NCBI GenBank assembly: GCA_031254035.1
Contig: JAIRVF010000033.1
Location: 62,001-126,000, forward strand
From: Paenibacillus sp.
GTDB taxonomy: Bacteria > Bacillota > Bacilli > Paenibacillales > Paenibacillaceae
DNA: 64,000 nucleotides
Reading direction: 5' to 3'
In this document: piece by piece, positions 41,881 through 50,523 of the stretch
Position numbering within the stretch: position 1 is the first letter of the stretch
Layout of the letters: each line of letters starts with the position of its first letter
Position numbers and translations under genes: made by a program
Notes under the pieces: generated by a model
Databases searched by the model: none
What the model was told of the DNA's origin: nothing
What the model saw: only the letters and a program-made list of their open reading frames with translations

Positions 41881-42927
41881 TTACTCGATTACAATTTGTC
41901 CGCTTCCTGCTGTTACCTCGCCGATCATCTTGGCTTCCACGCCGGCATCCACTAATTCTTGAAGCAATGCATCTGCTTCGCCGGAACTTACCGAAATCAA
42001 AAGTCCACCGGATGTCACCGCATCGCAAAGAATGTAACGGTCGACTTGATCCATTTGTTCCGGGAAATGAACATCGTCTTTGACATGATCATAGTTATTT
42101 TTCGAGCCGCCCGGTACAAATCCTTGTTCAGCCAACTCACGCACGCGCGGAAGGACAGGCACATAGTCCTTACGGATTCGAATCTCCACGCCGCTTCCTT
42201 TGGCCATTTCAAGCGAATGACCCATAAGGCCAAATCCGGTGACATCCGTGCAGGCATGAACATCGTACCCATCCATAACTTCAGCTGCTTTTTTATTCAA
42301 GGTAGACATCACCTGAATAACGCGGGTGATCTCTTCAGGCGTGAGCTGGCCTTTTTTGATGGAAGTTGTCATGATACCGACGCCAATCGGTTTGGTAAGT
42401 ATGATTTTATCGCCTGCTTTTGCGCCTGCATTGCTCCGTACTTTATCAGGATGGACAAGACCCGTAACCGATAAACCAAACTTCGGTTCTTTATCGTCAA
42501 TGGAATGCCCGCCTACCAAAGTAGCACCGGCTTCCTTTACTTTATCGGCCGCACCGCGCAAAATGGCGGTTAGAATCCGCTTATCCAGTGTCGAAATCGG
42601 AAACGCAACAATATTTAATACCGTTAAAGGCTTGCCGCCCATGGCGTAAATATCGCTGATTGCATTCGCTGCGGCGATTTGGCCGAAGGAATAAGGATCA
42701 TCCACAATTGGAGTAAAAAAGTCTAGTGTTTGCACCAAGGCCAGATCGTCAGTCAGCTTGTAAACCCCTGCGTCATCACTTGTATCTAGGCCAACCAGCA
42801 GATTCGGATTTGGTTCCGCAGGCGGCAAATCGCGAAGGACTTGACTCAAGTCCGCTGGACCGATCTTGCAGCCGCAGCCTCCTTTGCTGGATAGGGAAGT
42901 TAATTTGATTTCAAATTCGGAATCCAT
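41881..42927 (-). CDS. selD: Selenide, water dikinase
   Basis: 348 aa. The active-site loop reads SSKGGCGCKIGP with Cys (not selenocysteine), followed by VGLDTSDDAGVYK and the AIR-synthase-like fold (VGGHSIDDKEPKFG, TDVTGFGLMGHSLEMA). Makes selenophosphate from selenide and ATP. ATG 42927 (AAAGG 11 bases upstream) is preferred to GTG 42936. The only selenium-using partner visible here is selU; no selA, selB or UGA-containing selenoprotein gene was noticed in the window. Confidence 0.93.
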   Translation of the reverse strand: MDSEFEIKLTSLSSKGGCGCKIGPADLSQVLRDLPPAEPNPNLLVGLDTSDDAGVYKLTDDLALVQTLDFFTPIVDDPYSFGQIAAANAISDIYAMGGKPLTVLNIVAFPISTLDKRILTAILRGAADKVKEAGATLVGGHSIDDKEPKFGLSVTGLVHPDKVRSNAGAKAGDKIILTKPIGVGIMTTSIKKGQLTPEEITRVIQVMSTLNKKAAEVMDGYDVHACTDVTGFGLMGHSLEMAKGSGVEIRIRKDYVPVLPRVRELAEQGFVPGGSKNNYDHVKDDVHFPEQMDQVDRYILCDAVTSGGLLISVSSGEADALLQELVDAGVEAKMIGEVTAGSGQIVIE

Positions 42928-43125
42928 GTATTCCACAACCTTTCATGCAAATATTTCATGCTATTAAGTTCTTAAAGCTTCTTTATTAAATCGTACACAC
43001 CTACACATAAAAAGGCAACCTGAATGGACTCGAGAAGACTTTGACCCTAACAAACAACAAAGAGCAGGATACCACCGCATCCAGAAAAAAGCGGCCGAAT
43101 ATCCTGCTTGTAGCAGCTTCTATAA

Positions 43126-43310
43126 AGAGGTTGTTCAAAAAGTCCGCCTTTGATAAGAAAACCGATCGAAGTAATTCATGGATGAGCGACCGCGATAACG
43201 TGTAGCTCCGCTCCTCACTCCCTATCTTCATCCAATTCAAGCGTTTTGAAAAAACGCACATCGGAAGCATAAGCTTTGGTGCTGAAAACCGGCCTTTTTG
43301 AACACGCACT
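43126..43310 (-). repeat. Interspersed repeat A, copy 1 (about 185 bp, diverged centre)
   Basis: Begins with AGAGGTTGTTCAAAAAGTCC and ends with GGCCTTTTTGAACACGCAC, the reverse-oriented ends of the elements at 46812 and 54383. The ends form imperfect inverted repeats (GTTCAAAAAG/CTTTTTGAAC). The interior is more diverged. Apparent small reading frames inside it, such as one at 43001-43309, are not genes. Confidence 0.85.
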
Positions 43311-43328
43311 ATAAAAGCAAGGTCAGCT

Positions 43329-44174
43329 TTATTTGGTTACAGGCACGACAGGCACGGAATTACCGAAGTACTGCTCTAAGGTAATGGAACTGCTGGAGAC
43401 AGCCTTCGCAATCTCGGTTCCTACAAAACGGATATGCCATGGCTCGTATTTATAACCCGTTATCGAATCCTTACCTTCCGGATAACGAATGACAAAGCCG
43501 TACTCATGCGCATGTTTGGCCAACCATTTGGCTTCTTTAGTACCGGCAAAGCAGCTTTCCGCAGCACATTTACCGGTGATTCCGGAAACATCGATCGTAA
43601 GGCCGGTTTGGTGTTCGCTATGCCCCGGACGGGCGCTGTACGTATCGGCTGCCTTGACTCCATCCCGCTTTACGTAATTATTATACAATGTCGTTTGTCG
43701 TGATTCCGAACGGTATCCGGACACTCCCGCCAGACTGATCCCATCCTTTTTGGCTCCCGTAAACAGCTTTTCAAGAGCAACTGCCGCTTCTCTGCGCATT
43801 TTGCGCTTCTCGATCTTCTCCGAAAAAGTGAATGGAACATTAGGATACACCAGATCGGGCGGTACATAACCTGCAGGCAGCCTGTAAGTTTTATTCACCA
43901 ACACCGCGATGCTCTCCGAATTGGACACCACATGCTCTTCGCTGTACGTGTTGATAAAATCATCTTTGCCGCCCTTATTTTTCGACGGACTCTGCGCTTT
44001 GGCCTCTTCAACGGAAGAGGTAGCAGCCGTCTGGCTATTTTTCAGTTGGGAAAGCGCCGGTGTTTTTTCCACAATCGCACTGTCGGCAGCTTGAGTATGA
44101 TTTTTGTCCCACGCTATATAGCCTCCCCCCACAACCAAAACAACCAACGTAAAGGTCATTACGCATTTACGCAT
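43329..44174 (-). CDS. VanY/LdcB-type D-alanyl-D-alanine carboxypeptidase
   Basis: 281 aa. An N-terminal membrane anchor (VMTFTLVVLVVGGGYIAW) is followed by a low-complexity stalk and an M15B peptidase domain: SGYRSESRQ, RPGHSEHQTGLTIDVS with the zinc-binding His and Asp, and YKYEPWHIRFVG with the catalytic Glu and third ligand His. Trims peptidoglycan stem peptides at the outer face of the membrane. The gene stands alone between repeat A and an FMN reductase gene. Confidence 0.92.
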   Translation of the reverse strand: MRKCVMTFTLVVLVVGGGYIAWDKNHTQAADSAIVEKTPALSQLKNSQTAATSSVEEAKAQSPSKNKGGKDDFINTYSEEHVVSNSESIAVLVNKTYRLPAGYVPPDLVYPNVPFTFSEKIEKRKMRREAAVALEKLFTGAKKDGISLAGVSGYRSESRQTTLYNNYVKRDGVKAADTYSARPGHSEHQTGLTIDVSGITGKCAAESCFAGTKEAKWLAKHAHEYGFVIRYPEGKDSITGYKYEPWHIRFVGTEIAKAVSSSSITLEQYFGNSVPVVPVTK

Positions 44175-44276
44175 ACGCGTTCATCCCTCTCCCATGTGCA
44201 AATCTAGCTTCACAGGTACCTTTTTCAGGGCATGACGAATCTAACATTCTATGAAACTACCATTCTATTATACGAC

Positions 44277-44313
44277 AAAAAAAGACTCGATCAAATCATT
44301 GATCGAGTCTTTT
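44277..44313 (-). terminator. Terminator after the FMN reductase gene
   Basis: AAAAGACTCGATCAA/TTGATCGAGTCTTTT, a 15-bp stem with a 4-base loop followed by T residues on the minus strand. Confidence 0.88.
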
Positions 44314-44345
44314 CTACATAAAAACAAAAAAATATGTAGCTTCGC

Positions 44346-44888
44346 TTACGCTTCAGCTTTCAAACGCTTATGCATAAACACAAGCTCGGATGCAAGTCTT
44401 TCAATTCTTTCAAGCACATCGGGATCAACAATTTCTCTAAACTCATTAAAGTGATCATCATGTACATAAACGTATCCTGGAGCCACAAAAGACCGGAAGA
44501 AACCAGCGATAGGCTTCAGTTGATTCTCAATGACGAGATAATGCTGATAGGTCCCCCCTGTCGCTACGAATCCGAGCACTTTTTGCTGCAGCGCCGATGG
44601 TGGAATAAGGTCGAATAAATTTTTCAGAACGCCCGACATCGAAGCTTGGTAAATCGGCGTACCGATCAGGCAAAAGTCACTGGAAACAACGCTGTCGATT
44701 ACTTTCTTGGTATCCCCCGTATAAGCGGACGGATCGCGTCCATCACAAAACTGGACATCATATTCTTTCATATCCAACAGTTCCGTTTCAATTTCAGGAT
44801 CAATCTTCTTTACTTCATCCAACACTTTATTTACGACGCTTGCGGTTTTGCTTCCTATGATCGCCCCTGATATACCTACCAGCTTCAT
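44346..44888 (-). CDS. NAD(P)H-dependent FMN reductase (SsuE-like)
   Basis: 180 aa flavodoxin-like fold: LVGISGAIIGSKTASVV at the N-terminus (phosphate-binding loop), GTPIYQASMSGVLKNLFDL, and FVATGGTYQHYLVIENQL. SsuE-type reductases supply FMNH2 to SsuD-type monooxygenases. The only such monooxygenase in the window is at 2711, over 40 kb away, so a functional link is possible but unsupported by gene order. Confidence 0.85.
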   Translation of the reverse strand: MKLVGISGAIIGSKTASVVNKVLDEVKKIDPEIETELLDMKEYDVQFCDGRDPSAYTGDTKKVIDSVVSSDFCLIGTPIYQASMSGVLKNLFDLIPPSALQQKVLGFVATGGTYQHYLVIENQLKPIAGFFRSFVAPGYVYVHDDHFNEFREIVDPDVLERIERLASELVFMHKRLKAEA

Positions 44889-44924
44889 GAAGGTAGTCTC
44901 CTTTTTATGTTAATAGAGTCCTCT

Positions 44925-45374
44925 TTAAAAGTCCGCTTCCTGTTCATCCGTATTCACAAAGAAATAAGCGGTCATGCCCAAACGTTCCATCATTTGTTCA
45001 CGCAGCATTTTATCATCAATGACTTCATCCATCGCTTGCTGCATGCAGCTGAGCCATGCCGTCGCACGATCAGGCGTGATCGGAAACCGGATATGTCTGG
45101 CTCTCATGCGGGGATGCCCTTCCTTCATTGTATAGATCTGGGGTCCGCCAAAATATTGCGTTAAAAACATCTCCTGCTTATCCATCACTGGATTAATGTC
45201 TTCGGGAAACAAAGGTGCCAGCAGCGGATGTGCAACTACTCTCGGATAAAATGCTTCGACCAGCGCACGAATCGTTGGAGCCCCACCCACCTGATCGTAA
45301 TATGACGCTGGCCGTTCAGCGCCGCTGCGTTCCCCCTGGGATGCTTCGGCATTCGGATTATGTTCTGTATTCAA
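44925..45374 (-). CDS. Truncated haemoglobin, group II (YjbI/GlbO-type)
   Basis: 149 aa. Core from SYYDQVGGAPTIRALVEAFY through LFPED, FLTQYFGGPQIYTMKEGHPRMRARHIRFPI (proximal His in the GHPRMRARH stretch) to the YFFVN helix. A 25-residue polar N-terminal extension precedes the fold. The start is TTG 45374 with AGAAGGAGG upstream; the spacing of about 13 is long. Group II proteins bind oxygen and NO and protect against oxidative or nitrosative stress. Confidence 0.88.
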   Translation of the reverse strand: MNTEHNPNAEASQGERSGAERPASYYDQVGGAPTIRALVEAFYPRVVAHPLLAPLFPEDINPVMDKQEMFLTQYFGGPQIYTMKEGHPRMRARHIRFPITPDRATAWLSCMQQAMDEVIDDKMLREQMMERLGMTAYFFVNTDEQEADF

Positions 45375-45744
45375 GGAAAAAATGAGCCTCCTTCTGTATA
45401 AAAAATCATTTGTCTATATTCAAAAATAAATTGCCTAATGATCCTTACTTCCCTAATTAGTAAACATAAATGTATATTAATTATTATAATCCTGGAAACG
45501 CTTTGTCAAGAGTCAATACGAATATCGTTTTACTTTTTATACATATATGTTGACTATATGCTTAGCGTGTTCTACAATTACCGTGTCATAAGATGTACAT
45601 ATCAAGCAGTTCAAAGCCGCTTCAAATGTCTTTATTCACTTGGCTTTCGTTTAATAAACGTGGTAAAGTCGAGTAGTCTCTGTGAAGATTGTACTCTATT
45701 TATGGCTATACTGTGTTTACAATCGTTAGGAATAGAAGGTGAGA
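45375..45744. other. Intergenic region without a recognisable gene
   Basis: 370 AT-rich bases between the divergent globin and mrp genes. Both promoters must be here. I see no convincing riboswitch, repeat or hairpin, and no supported small gene. Confidence 0.6.
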
Positions 45745-46806
45745 ATGTTGACGAAAGATGATCTGGTCGCTGCCATAGCCCACATCAAGGATGACGAGCA
45801 TCAACTGCCGCTGACTGAAGTTGGCTTAATCCGCGACATCACTACAAACAAGGATTATGCCGCCCTGACGGTGCTTCTTGGTCCAGATGCCGTTTCCCGC
45901 GAGGGAGAATATAAAGAGCAAATTACGCATGCAGTGCAAAAGACAGGAATTACCGATGTTCATATTCGTTTCAAACATATTTCAAACGAAGAAAAAAATG
46001 ATATTATAGCTATTAAGCTTAATAAATCGGTTCGCCGTGCCCCAACGTTAATGAGCTCGCCCTTGGTGGCTGGGGATTCCAGCGTTACCTTCATAGCCAT
46101 TGCTAGCGGCAAAGGCGGGGTCGGGAAATCAACTGTCACTGTCAACCTTGCTGCTGCTTTGGTTAAGCAAGGGAAACGCGTGGGAATTATAGATGCTGAT
46201 ATTTACGGATACAGTATTCCGAGCATGTTAGGAATCAAAGAATTGCCGCAAAAGCAAGGCGACCGAATCGCTCCCGTGGAGAGCCATGGCATCAAGGTGA
46301 TTTCAACCGGATTTTTCGTGCAGGGCAATAAGCCTGTTGTCTGGCGTGGTCCGATGCTCGGTAAGATGCTTGGCACCTTCCTGAATGAAGTAGAATGGGG
46401 TCCACTTGATTACATGATTCTCGATTTGCCACCGGGGACGGGTGACGTTGCGTTAGATGTGCATAACCGGATTCCCCACTGTTCGGAAATTCTGGTAACC
46501 ACTCCCCATCCAACGGCGCATCATGTTGCGGCACGGGCTGGCGAGATGGCGGTACAAACCAACCATCCGATTCTTGGCGTTGTAGAAAACATGTCCTATT
46601 TTACGGATCCTGCAGGTGAGCGCCATTATCTATTCGGGCGTGGAGGCGGCCAAAAGCTGGCTGATCAGCTCAATACGAAGCTGCTGGCGGAGGTTCCGAT
46701 TCAATCAATGGAAGCTTCGGACGACGCTGCTCCTACCCTATTTTCCGAAAGCAGCGAACAGTGGCATATTTTCATGGAACTAGCCAAGAACATCATTGAA
46801 TCCTAA
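45745..46806 (+). CDS. Mrp/NBP35-family iron-sulfur cluster carrier ATPase
   Basis: 353 aa. N-terminal DUF59/MIP18-like domain (LPLTEVGLIRDI), then a deviant Walker A GKGGVGKST, IIDADIYGYSIPSML, MILDLPPGTGD and VVENMSYF. Homologues (Mrp, ApbC, B. subtilis SalA) carry or insert Fe-S clusters or act as regulators. ATG 45745 follows AGAAGG by 5 bases. The CxxC of some relatives between ENMSYF and GGG is not present (FTDPAGERHYLFG), as in SalA-type proteins. Confidence 0.9.
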   Translation: MLTKDDLVAAIAHIKDDEHQLPLTEVGLIRDITTNKDYAALTVLLGPDAVSREGEYKEQITHAVQKTGITDVHIRFKHISNEEKNDIIAIKLNKSVRRAPTLMSSPLVAGDSSVTFIAIASGKGGVGKSTVTVNLAAALVKQGKRVGIIDADIYGYSIPSMLGIKELPQKQGDRIAPVESHGIKVISTGFFVQGNKPVVWRGPMLGKMLGTFLNEVEWGPLDYMILDLPPGTGDVALDVHNRIPHCSEILVTTPHPTAHHVAARAGEMAVQTNHPILGVVENMSYFTDPAGERHYLFGRGGGQKLADQLNTKLLAEVPIQSMEASDDAAPTLFSESSEQWHIFMELAKNIIES

Positions 46807-46811
46807 AAGTT

Positions 46812-46990
46812 CGAGTTCAAAAAGACCGGTTTTCAGCACCGAGAAGGTTGGATGAAGTCAGGGACTGAGGAGCGGAGCGTACGTATTGGGTACGTGAGCA
46901 CCGGAAGGACCGACTGAATTCAGGATTCGATGTCGAACCTGCTTCCTGATTCACTTCGTGATCAAAAGCAGACTTTTTGAACAACCTCTA
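46812..46990 (+). repeat. Interspersed repeat A, copy 2 (about 180 bp)
   Basis: Runs from GAGTTCAAAAAGACCGG to GACTTTTTGAACAACCTCT. It is nearly identical to copy 3 at 54383 (shared interior ACTGAGGAGCGGAGCGTACG, ATTGGGTACGTGAGCACCGG). Contains internal hairpins (GTACG/CGTAC; TGATTCACTTCGTGATCA). Lies between mrp and the ferredoxin gene and may also act as a terminator for mrp. Confidence 0.9.
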
Positions 46991-47023
46991 AAAAAGTTAA
47001 CTAAAATGAAAGGGTGAAAAAAA

Positions 47024-47263
47024 ATGTCTTATGTTATTGCTTCGGCTTGCATCGATGAAAAAGCTGCCGATTGCGTTGATGTTTGTCCAGTAGATTGCAT
47101 TGAAGAAGGTCCGGACCAATATTTTATCGATACCGACGTTTGCATTGAATGTGGAGCATGCGAAGTAGCTTGTCCTGTAGGTGCGGTATTTTATGATGCC
47201 GATTTGCCAGAAGAGGAAAAAAGCTTTATCGCTAAAGCCGAAAACTACTATAAATCTAAATAA
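47024..47263 (+). CDS. Ferredoxin with two iron-sulfur clusters
   Basis: 79 aa, acidic. The first cluster motif has altered Cys spacing (CIDEKAADCVDVCPVDC, with Cys at 9, 17, 21 and 25) and the second is regular CIECGACEVACP. This arrangement fits 7Fe or 8Fe bacterial ferredoxins such as the Fer protein of Bacillales. A strong GAAAGGGTG lies before the ATG. Neighbours (mrp, a SufR-like regulator) also concern Fe-S clusters. Followed by a terminator at 47295. Confidence 0.92.
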   Translation: MSYVIASACIDEKAADCVDVCPVDCIEEGPDQYFIDTDVCIECGACEVACPVGAVFYDADLPEEEKSFIAKAENYYKSK

Positions 47264-47294
47264 GTTTCGATGAGTGATAGGTTTCGAGTGGTTA

Positions 47295-47330
47295 CAGCCT
47301 GCTGATATCTATGTCGGCAGGCTGTTTGTT
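47295..47330 (+). terminator. Terminator after the ferredoxin gene
   Basis: CAGCCTGC/GCAGGCTG stem (8 bp) with a 14-base loop, then TTTGTT. Confidence 0.7.
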
Positions 47331-47381
47331 ACTCTATATGGAAACTATTACTAGGAATCAGCAGAACAGGCGGTGATGTGT

Positions 47382-48026
47382 ATGAACCAACAACTGGATA
47401 TATCGACCCGGGACAAAATCCTGCAGCTGCTGAAAACCAAAGGTGACCTCAGTGCCAAGGAAATTACCGAGTTCATCGGGATCACAAGCATGGCTATACG
47501 TAGGCATATCAATACGCTGGAAAAGGAAGGTCTGATCGAATCCAAAACAATCCGTCAGCCTATGGGCCGTCCTACAGCAATTTATCATTTGACGGAGCAA
47601 TCGGAATCTTTTTTCCCGAACAAATATTTTTCTTTGACGATGGACTTGCTTGGTGAGCTCGAACTCGACGCTGGATCTAGTATGGTGGACCGTTTATTTG
47701 AACGCCGCGGCGAATCGCTTCGAAAGAGCCATGCAGCGAAGATGCAAGGCAAAACCTTTGCCGAGAAAGTCGAAGTTCTTGCCGAGATTCAGAATGAAAA
47801 CGGATATATGGTCGAGCTTGAAAAAAATAGTGAAGATGAATATACTCTGATGGAATTTAACTGCCCGATCTCTCAGATTGCGAAAAAGTACAACCATGCT
47901 TGTACCTGTGAGATGAAAATGTTCGAATCCCTCCTGGGAGCCGAGGTTGGACGTACAGAATGTTTGGCTCAGGGCGATAAGAAATGCATGTATACGATCA
48001 AAAACAAAAAGGAACTCCCGCAATGA
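47382..48026 (+). CDS. SufR-like transcriptional regulator with C-terminal Cys cluster
   Basis: 214 aa. The N-terminal winged helix (TRDKILQLLKTKGDLSAKEIT, GITSMAIRRHINTLEKEGLI, QPMGRPTAIYHLTE) is followed by a domain with Cys residues in FNCPIS, HACTCE, RTECL and KKCMYTI, the arrangement of SufR-type sensors that bind an Fe-S cluster. ATG 47382 is chosen because AGGCGGT is 7 bases upstream. Placement after a ferredoxin gene agrees with an Fe-S related role; target genes are unknown. Confidence 0.8.
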   Translation: MNQQLDISTRDKILQLLKTKGDLSAKEITEFIGITSMAIRRHINTLEKEGLIESKTIRQPMGRPTAIYHLTEQSESFFPNKYFSLTMDLLGELELDAGSSMVDRLFERRGESLRKSHAAKMQGKTFAEKVEVLAEIQNENGYMVELEKNSEDEYTLMEFNCPISQIAKKYNHACTCEMKMFESLLGAEVGRTECLAQGDKKCMYTIKNKKELPQ

Positions 48027-48102
48027 TCCGGAATTTTTTTGCCGGAAGCAGACTCCCCCAAGCGAGGGAAGAGCTGCACATTTAAGCGGAGTTCCTTTTT
48101 TT
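48009..48102 (+). terminator. Possible long-stem terminator after the SufR-like gene
   Basis: GGAACTCCCGC at the gene end can pair with GCGGAGTTCC followed by a run of T about 70 bases later; a bulge and a large loop make it unusual. Moderate support only. Confidence 0.45.
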
Positions 48103-48304
48103 GTTGATTGAAGTCTGGCATGTGGGACAAATTAATTGGACTTGCAACTTGGTTGTAGCACGTTTGTTTTCTCACATAAAATGGTCGGGTGGCTCTGGTG
48201 CTGCTGAACGCCGCTCTATGGGAGCTAATGGCCGAGCATGGCTTTGGATGATCTCGGCGTAGCTACCGTTATCGCTAACGAACGATGATCTCGGACATGC
48301 TCCC

Positions 48305-48505
48305 TCCATCTCTTAACGAAACTGAGACACCCTATTTCCACGAAAACGAAGGTAAATCAAATCTAACGAAACTCCATATCGTTATTCGGGCTAAAAAGCA
48401 CTATATCCGTCTCTTTTTCGATCAATAACGATTCCCTGTTTCGTTAGATTTTTTAGAAGCCCTTTTTTTCTTAAATAACGATTGCTGCTTTCGTTAGAAT
48501 CACTG
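48305..48505. repeat. Interspersed repeat B: TAACGAAAC/GTTTCGTTA inverted motifs
   Basis: Within about 200 bases TAACGAAAC occurs near 48315 and 48362, its inverse GTTTCGTTAG near 48438 and a variant CTTTCGTTAGAA near 48491. ATCGTTAT/ATAACGAT lies near 48377, 48424 and 48475. Together they make nested imperfect palindromes. I recall similar elements scattered between genes of Paenibacillus genomes. The rest of the 480-base gap (48027-48509) shows no gene. Confidence 0.7.
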
Positions 48506-48509
48506 TCCC

Positions 48510-48848
48510 CTATTCAACTTCATCCGGTTGGTCTGATTCCACCAAATATTGCAATGCAGCCATTTTATTTTCCCAGAAACGTTCAAAATAGGCATACCAT
48601 TGCTTTAATTCATGCAAAGGCGCTGGATCCAGCCTAAACCTGTTCTCTCTTCCTACCTTTCTCTCCTTTACCAGCCCGGCCTCGGACAAGATCCGGAGAT
48701 GTTTGGACACCGCAGTCCGGCTCATGGGAAAATGCCCACTGATGACCTTCACTGGCAGCTCCTCATCCGCAAGAAGTTTAAGCAGTTTTCGGCGGGTTGG
48801 ATCTGCGATCGCCTGAAAAACATCATGTTTTCCTTGTGGCTCCCCCAT
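48510..48848 (-). CDS. ArsR-family transcriptional repressor
   Basis: 112 aa winged helix: FQAIADPTRRKLLKLLADEELPVKVISGHFPMSRTAVSKHLRILSEAGLVKERKVGRENRF. No metal-binding Cys motif; this subgroup usually partners an SRPBCC protein. It is transcribed 2 bases after the SRPBCC gene 48851. Two palindromes in the promoter of that gene (49295-49338) are the probable operators, giving autoregulation. Confidence 0.9.
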   Translation of the reverse strand: MGEPQGKHDVFQAIADPTRRKLLKLLADEELPVKVISGHFPMSRTAVSKHLRILSEAGLVKERKVGRENRFRLDPAPLHELKQWYAYFERFWENKMAALQYLVESDQPDEVE

Positions 48849-48850
48849 GC

Positions 48851-49267
48851 TTACCCCTCAACATACATTCCCAGTTTTTGATGGAGACCTTCCCAACCTT
48901 TGTCCATGTTCCCACGAACTGCGGCATGTGGTTGTCCGAATTCAGTAACAGCATCTTCATTCCAACCGGAATGGATGATCGTGACTTCTGTTTTCCCATC
49001 CAAATCTTTTAATTCGAATGTCAGCTGCCAATCCTTTCCCCAGTCAAAAGAAAGGCGATTAGGAGGGGTAATCTCAACAACTTTACATGGCGACATTCCA
49101 AATGGACCCGCGTTAATGTGAAATTGATGGCCAACGACAGGCTCAAAATCATTCAGCATAAACCATGCGGCCAGTCCTTCGGATGTGGCAACAGCATTCC
49201 ATACTTTATCAATCGGTGCATTAAACACGCCTGTATGTCTTATATCCGGCATTACTCCATTTGTCAT
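48851..49267 (-). CDS. SRPBCC/AHSA1-domain protein
   Basis: 138 aa. Typical features: FNAPIDKVWNAVATSEGLAAWF, LSFDWGKDWQLTFELKDLDGKTEVTIIHSGW, and a terminal helix GWEGLHQKLGMYVEG. The fold forms a hydrophobic cavity, but the ligand of this group is not known. In operon with the ArsR-type gene. Confidence 0.88.
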   Translation of the reverse strand: MTNGVMPDIRHTGVFNAPIDKVWNAVATSEGLAAWFMLNDFEPVVGHQFHINAGPFGMSPCKVVEITPPNRLSFDWGKDWQLTFELKDLDGKTEVTIIHSGWNEDAVTEFGQPHAAVRGNMDKGWEGLHQKLGMYVEG

Positions 49268-49294
49268 AAAACATCGTTCCTCTCTTTCAAAAAT

Positions 49295-49338
49295 GAAACC
49301 GTTTGGTTTCGCTTTATATTATATACAACCATTTGGTT
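49295..49338 (-). promoter_or_regulatory. Two ArsR-type operator palindromes around a promoter
   Basis: GAAACCGTTTGGTTTC (perfect 6-bp arms, 49295-49310) and AACCATTTGGTT (49327-49338) have the same AACC-N4-GGTT core and centres 30 bases apart. An A/T-rich TATATTATAT lies between them. Placement is directly upstream of the SRPBCC-ArsR operon. Confidence 0.75.
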
Positions 49339-49402
49339 TCATATCAAGCGATTATATATTCCAATTTGACCCATCAGTCTACGATCACATAACCTCAGTA
49401 AC

Positions 49403-49438
49403 CATCAATATCCTCATCAATATCCTCATCAATATCCC
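49403..49438. repeat. Short tandem repeat, 12-base unit
   Basis: Three consecutive copies of ATCAATATCCTC (last slightly changed). No function suggested. The surrounding 350-base gap holds only this, the operators at 49295 and the terminator at 49549. Confidence 0.75.
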
Positions 49439-49548
49439 TGTAATCTTCACTATCTATAAACATCAACATCTCTATGACCCTCATAACTGTCCCAAATCCA
49501 TAACTGTCTCTTCAATCACCGTTATCTCCATATTCGTAAAGAGGATGC

Positions 49549-49590
49549 AAAAAAACAGCAGCGCCCTTCGGAACAATTCCGAAAGACGCC
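49549..49590 (-). terminator. Terminator of the isomerase operon
   Basis: GCGTCTTTCGGAA/TTCCGAAGGGCGC stem with a 3-base loop followed by seven T on the minus strand. Confidence 0.85.
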
Positions 49591-49620
49591 ACTGCCATTA
49601 CTTCACTCCACCGTATGGAT

Positions 49621-50493
49621 TTAGCCTCTAAACTGCTTCAAAAATTGCACCGCTTTGGAGATATCCGCTTCCGGATCTTCGCCCACTTCGCGTTCGATCG
49701 TCAGATAACCAGCGTAACCGATATCCTTCAGGGCGTTCAAATACGCCGTCCAGTTCACGCCACCCTCGCCGAGAGGGACTTCGCGGAAATATGCCCCTTC
49801 ACCCGGTACAAACGTGTTGTGCTCATTCACAGGAGCGTCATAACCAAGGGATTCGTAGATATAATGCGCAGGTACTTCACGCAAACGAACTCCGTCCTTC
49901 GCATGGGTATGCACGATATAATCCTTCAGGTTATATACACCTTGTGCAGGGTCATCACCTGTTACCATAACCATATTCGCAGGGTCAAAGTTAACGGATA
50001 CGCCTTTGGAACCGAGCCCATCCAAGAAATCCTTCAATCTTGCCGAAGGCTCCGGTCCTGTTTCGATGGCGAAAAATGCATTCATGCTTGTTGCATACGA
50101 AGCAAGTTCCTCGCAGGCAATATGCATATTATGGTAAATTTCGCTGTTTTCGTCTTCAGGAACAATCCCGATATGTGTAGTCACAACGGATGTACCCAGT
50201 TCCACCGCCAGGTCCAGGATCCGTTTGGATTTTTCAATTTTTTCCGCATTGACGCTTTTATCCTGGAATCCATAGCCGCCCAGATCGCCGACGAGCGCGG
50301 AGATTTCCAAGCTAAGGGAAGCGATATATTCCTTCAGCTCTTTGCGCTGCGCCGCAGACAGATTTGCAGGGTCCATCTCGCCGCTTACGGCATAAATCTG
50401 AACGCCATCTGCCCCAACTTTTTTCGCGCGCTGCAGCCCTTCTCTAACGCCTACACGGAAGCTGTCTACGATAACACCGATTTTATTATTCAT
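49621..50493 (-). CDS. Sugar phosphate isomerase/epimerase family protein (xylose isomerase-like TIM barrel)
   Basis: 290 aa: [32 protein letters not shown] at the N-terminus, [21 protein letters not shown] with the metal-binding Glu, [20 protein letters not shown] and [11 protein letters not shown] with Glu. These metal ligands fit the AP_endonuc_2 barrel used by IolE/IolI-like and keto-sugar epimerases. It lies in an operon with a second barrel protein (broken, 50524) and a Gfo/Idh/MocA oxidoreductase, suggesting sugar or inositol catabolism. Confidence 0.88.
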   Translation of the reverse strand: MNNKIGVIVDSFRVGVREGLQRAKKVGADGVQIYAVSGEMDPANLSAAQRKELKEYIASLSLEISALVGDLGGYGFQDKSVNAEKIEKSKRILDLAVELGTSVVTTHIGIVPEDENSEIYHNMHIACEELASYATSMNAFFAIETGPEPSARLKDFLDGLGSKGVSVNFDPANMVMVTGDDPAQGVYNLKDYIVHTHAKDGVRLREVPAHYIYESLGYDAPVNEHNTFVPGEGAYFREVPLGEGGVNWTAYLNALKDIGYAGYLTIEREVGEDPEADISKAVQFLKQFRG

Positions 50494-50523
50494 GAATGCC
50501 GTTCCTCTCTTCCCATCTATGAA

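Noticed and set aside
43001..43309. A 102-codon leftward frame as a gene
   Set aside because: It lies within interspersed repeat A and its flank, has no binding site and no recognisable protein features.
48305..48505. Possible CRISPR or tRNA structure
   Set aside because: Motifs alternate in orientation and spacing is irregular; no cas genes and no cloverleaf.
49403..49438. Possible CRISPR array
   Set aside because: The 12-base units are directly adjacent with no spacers; it is a short tandem repeat.
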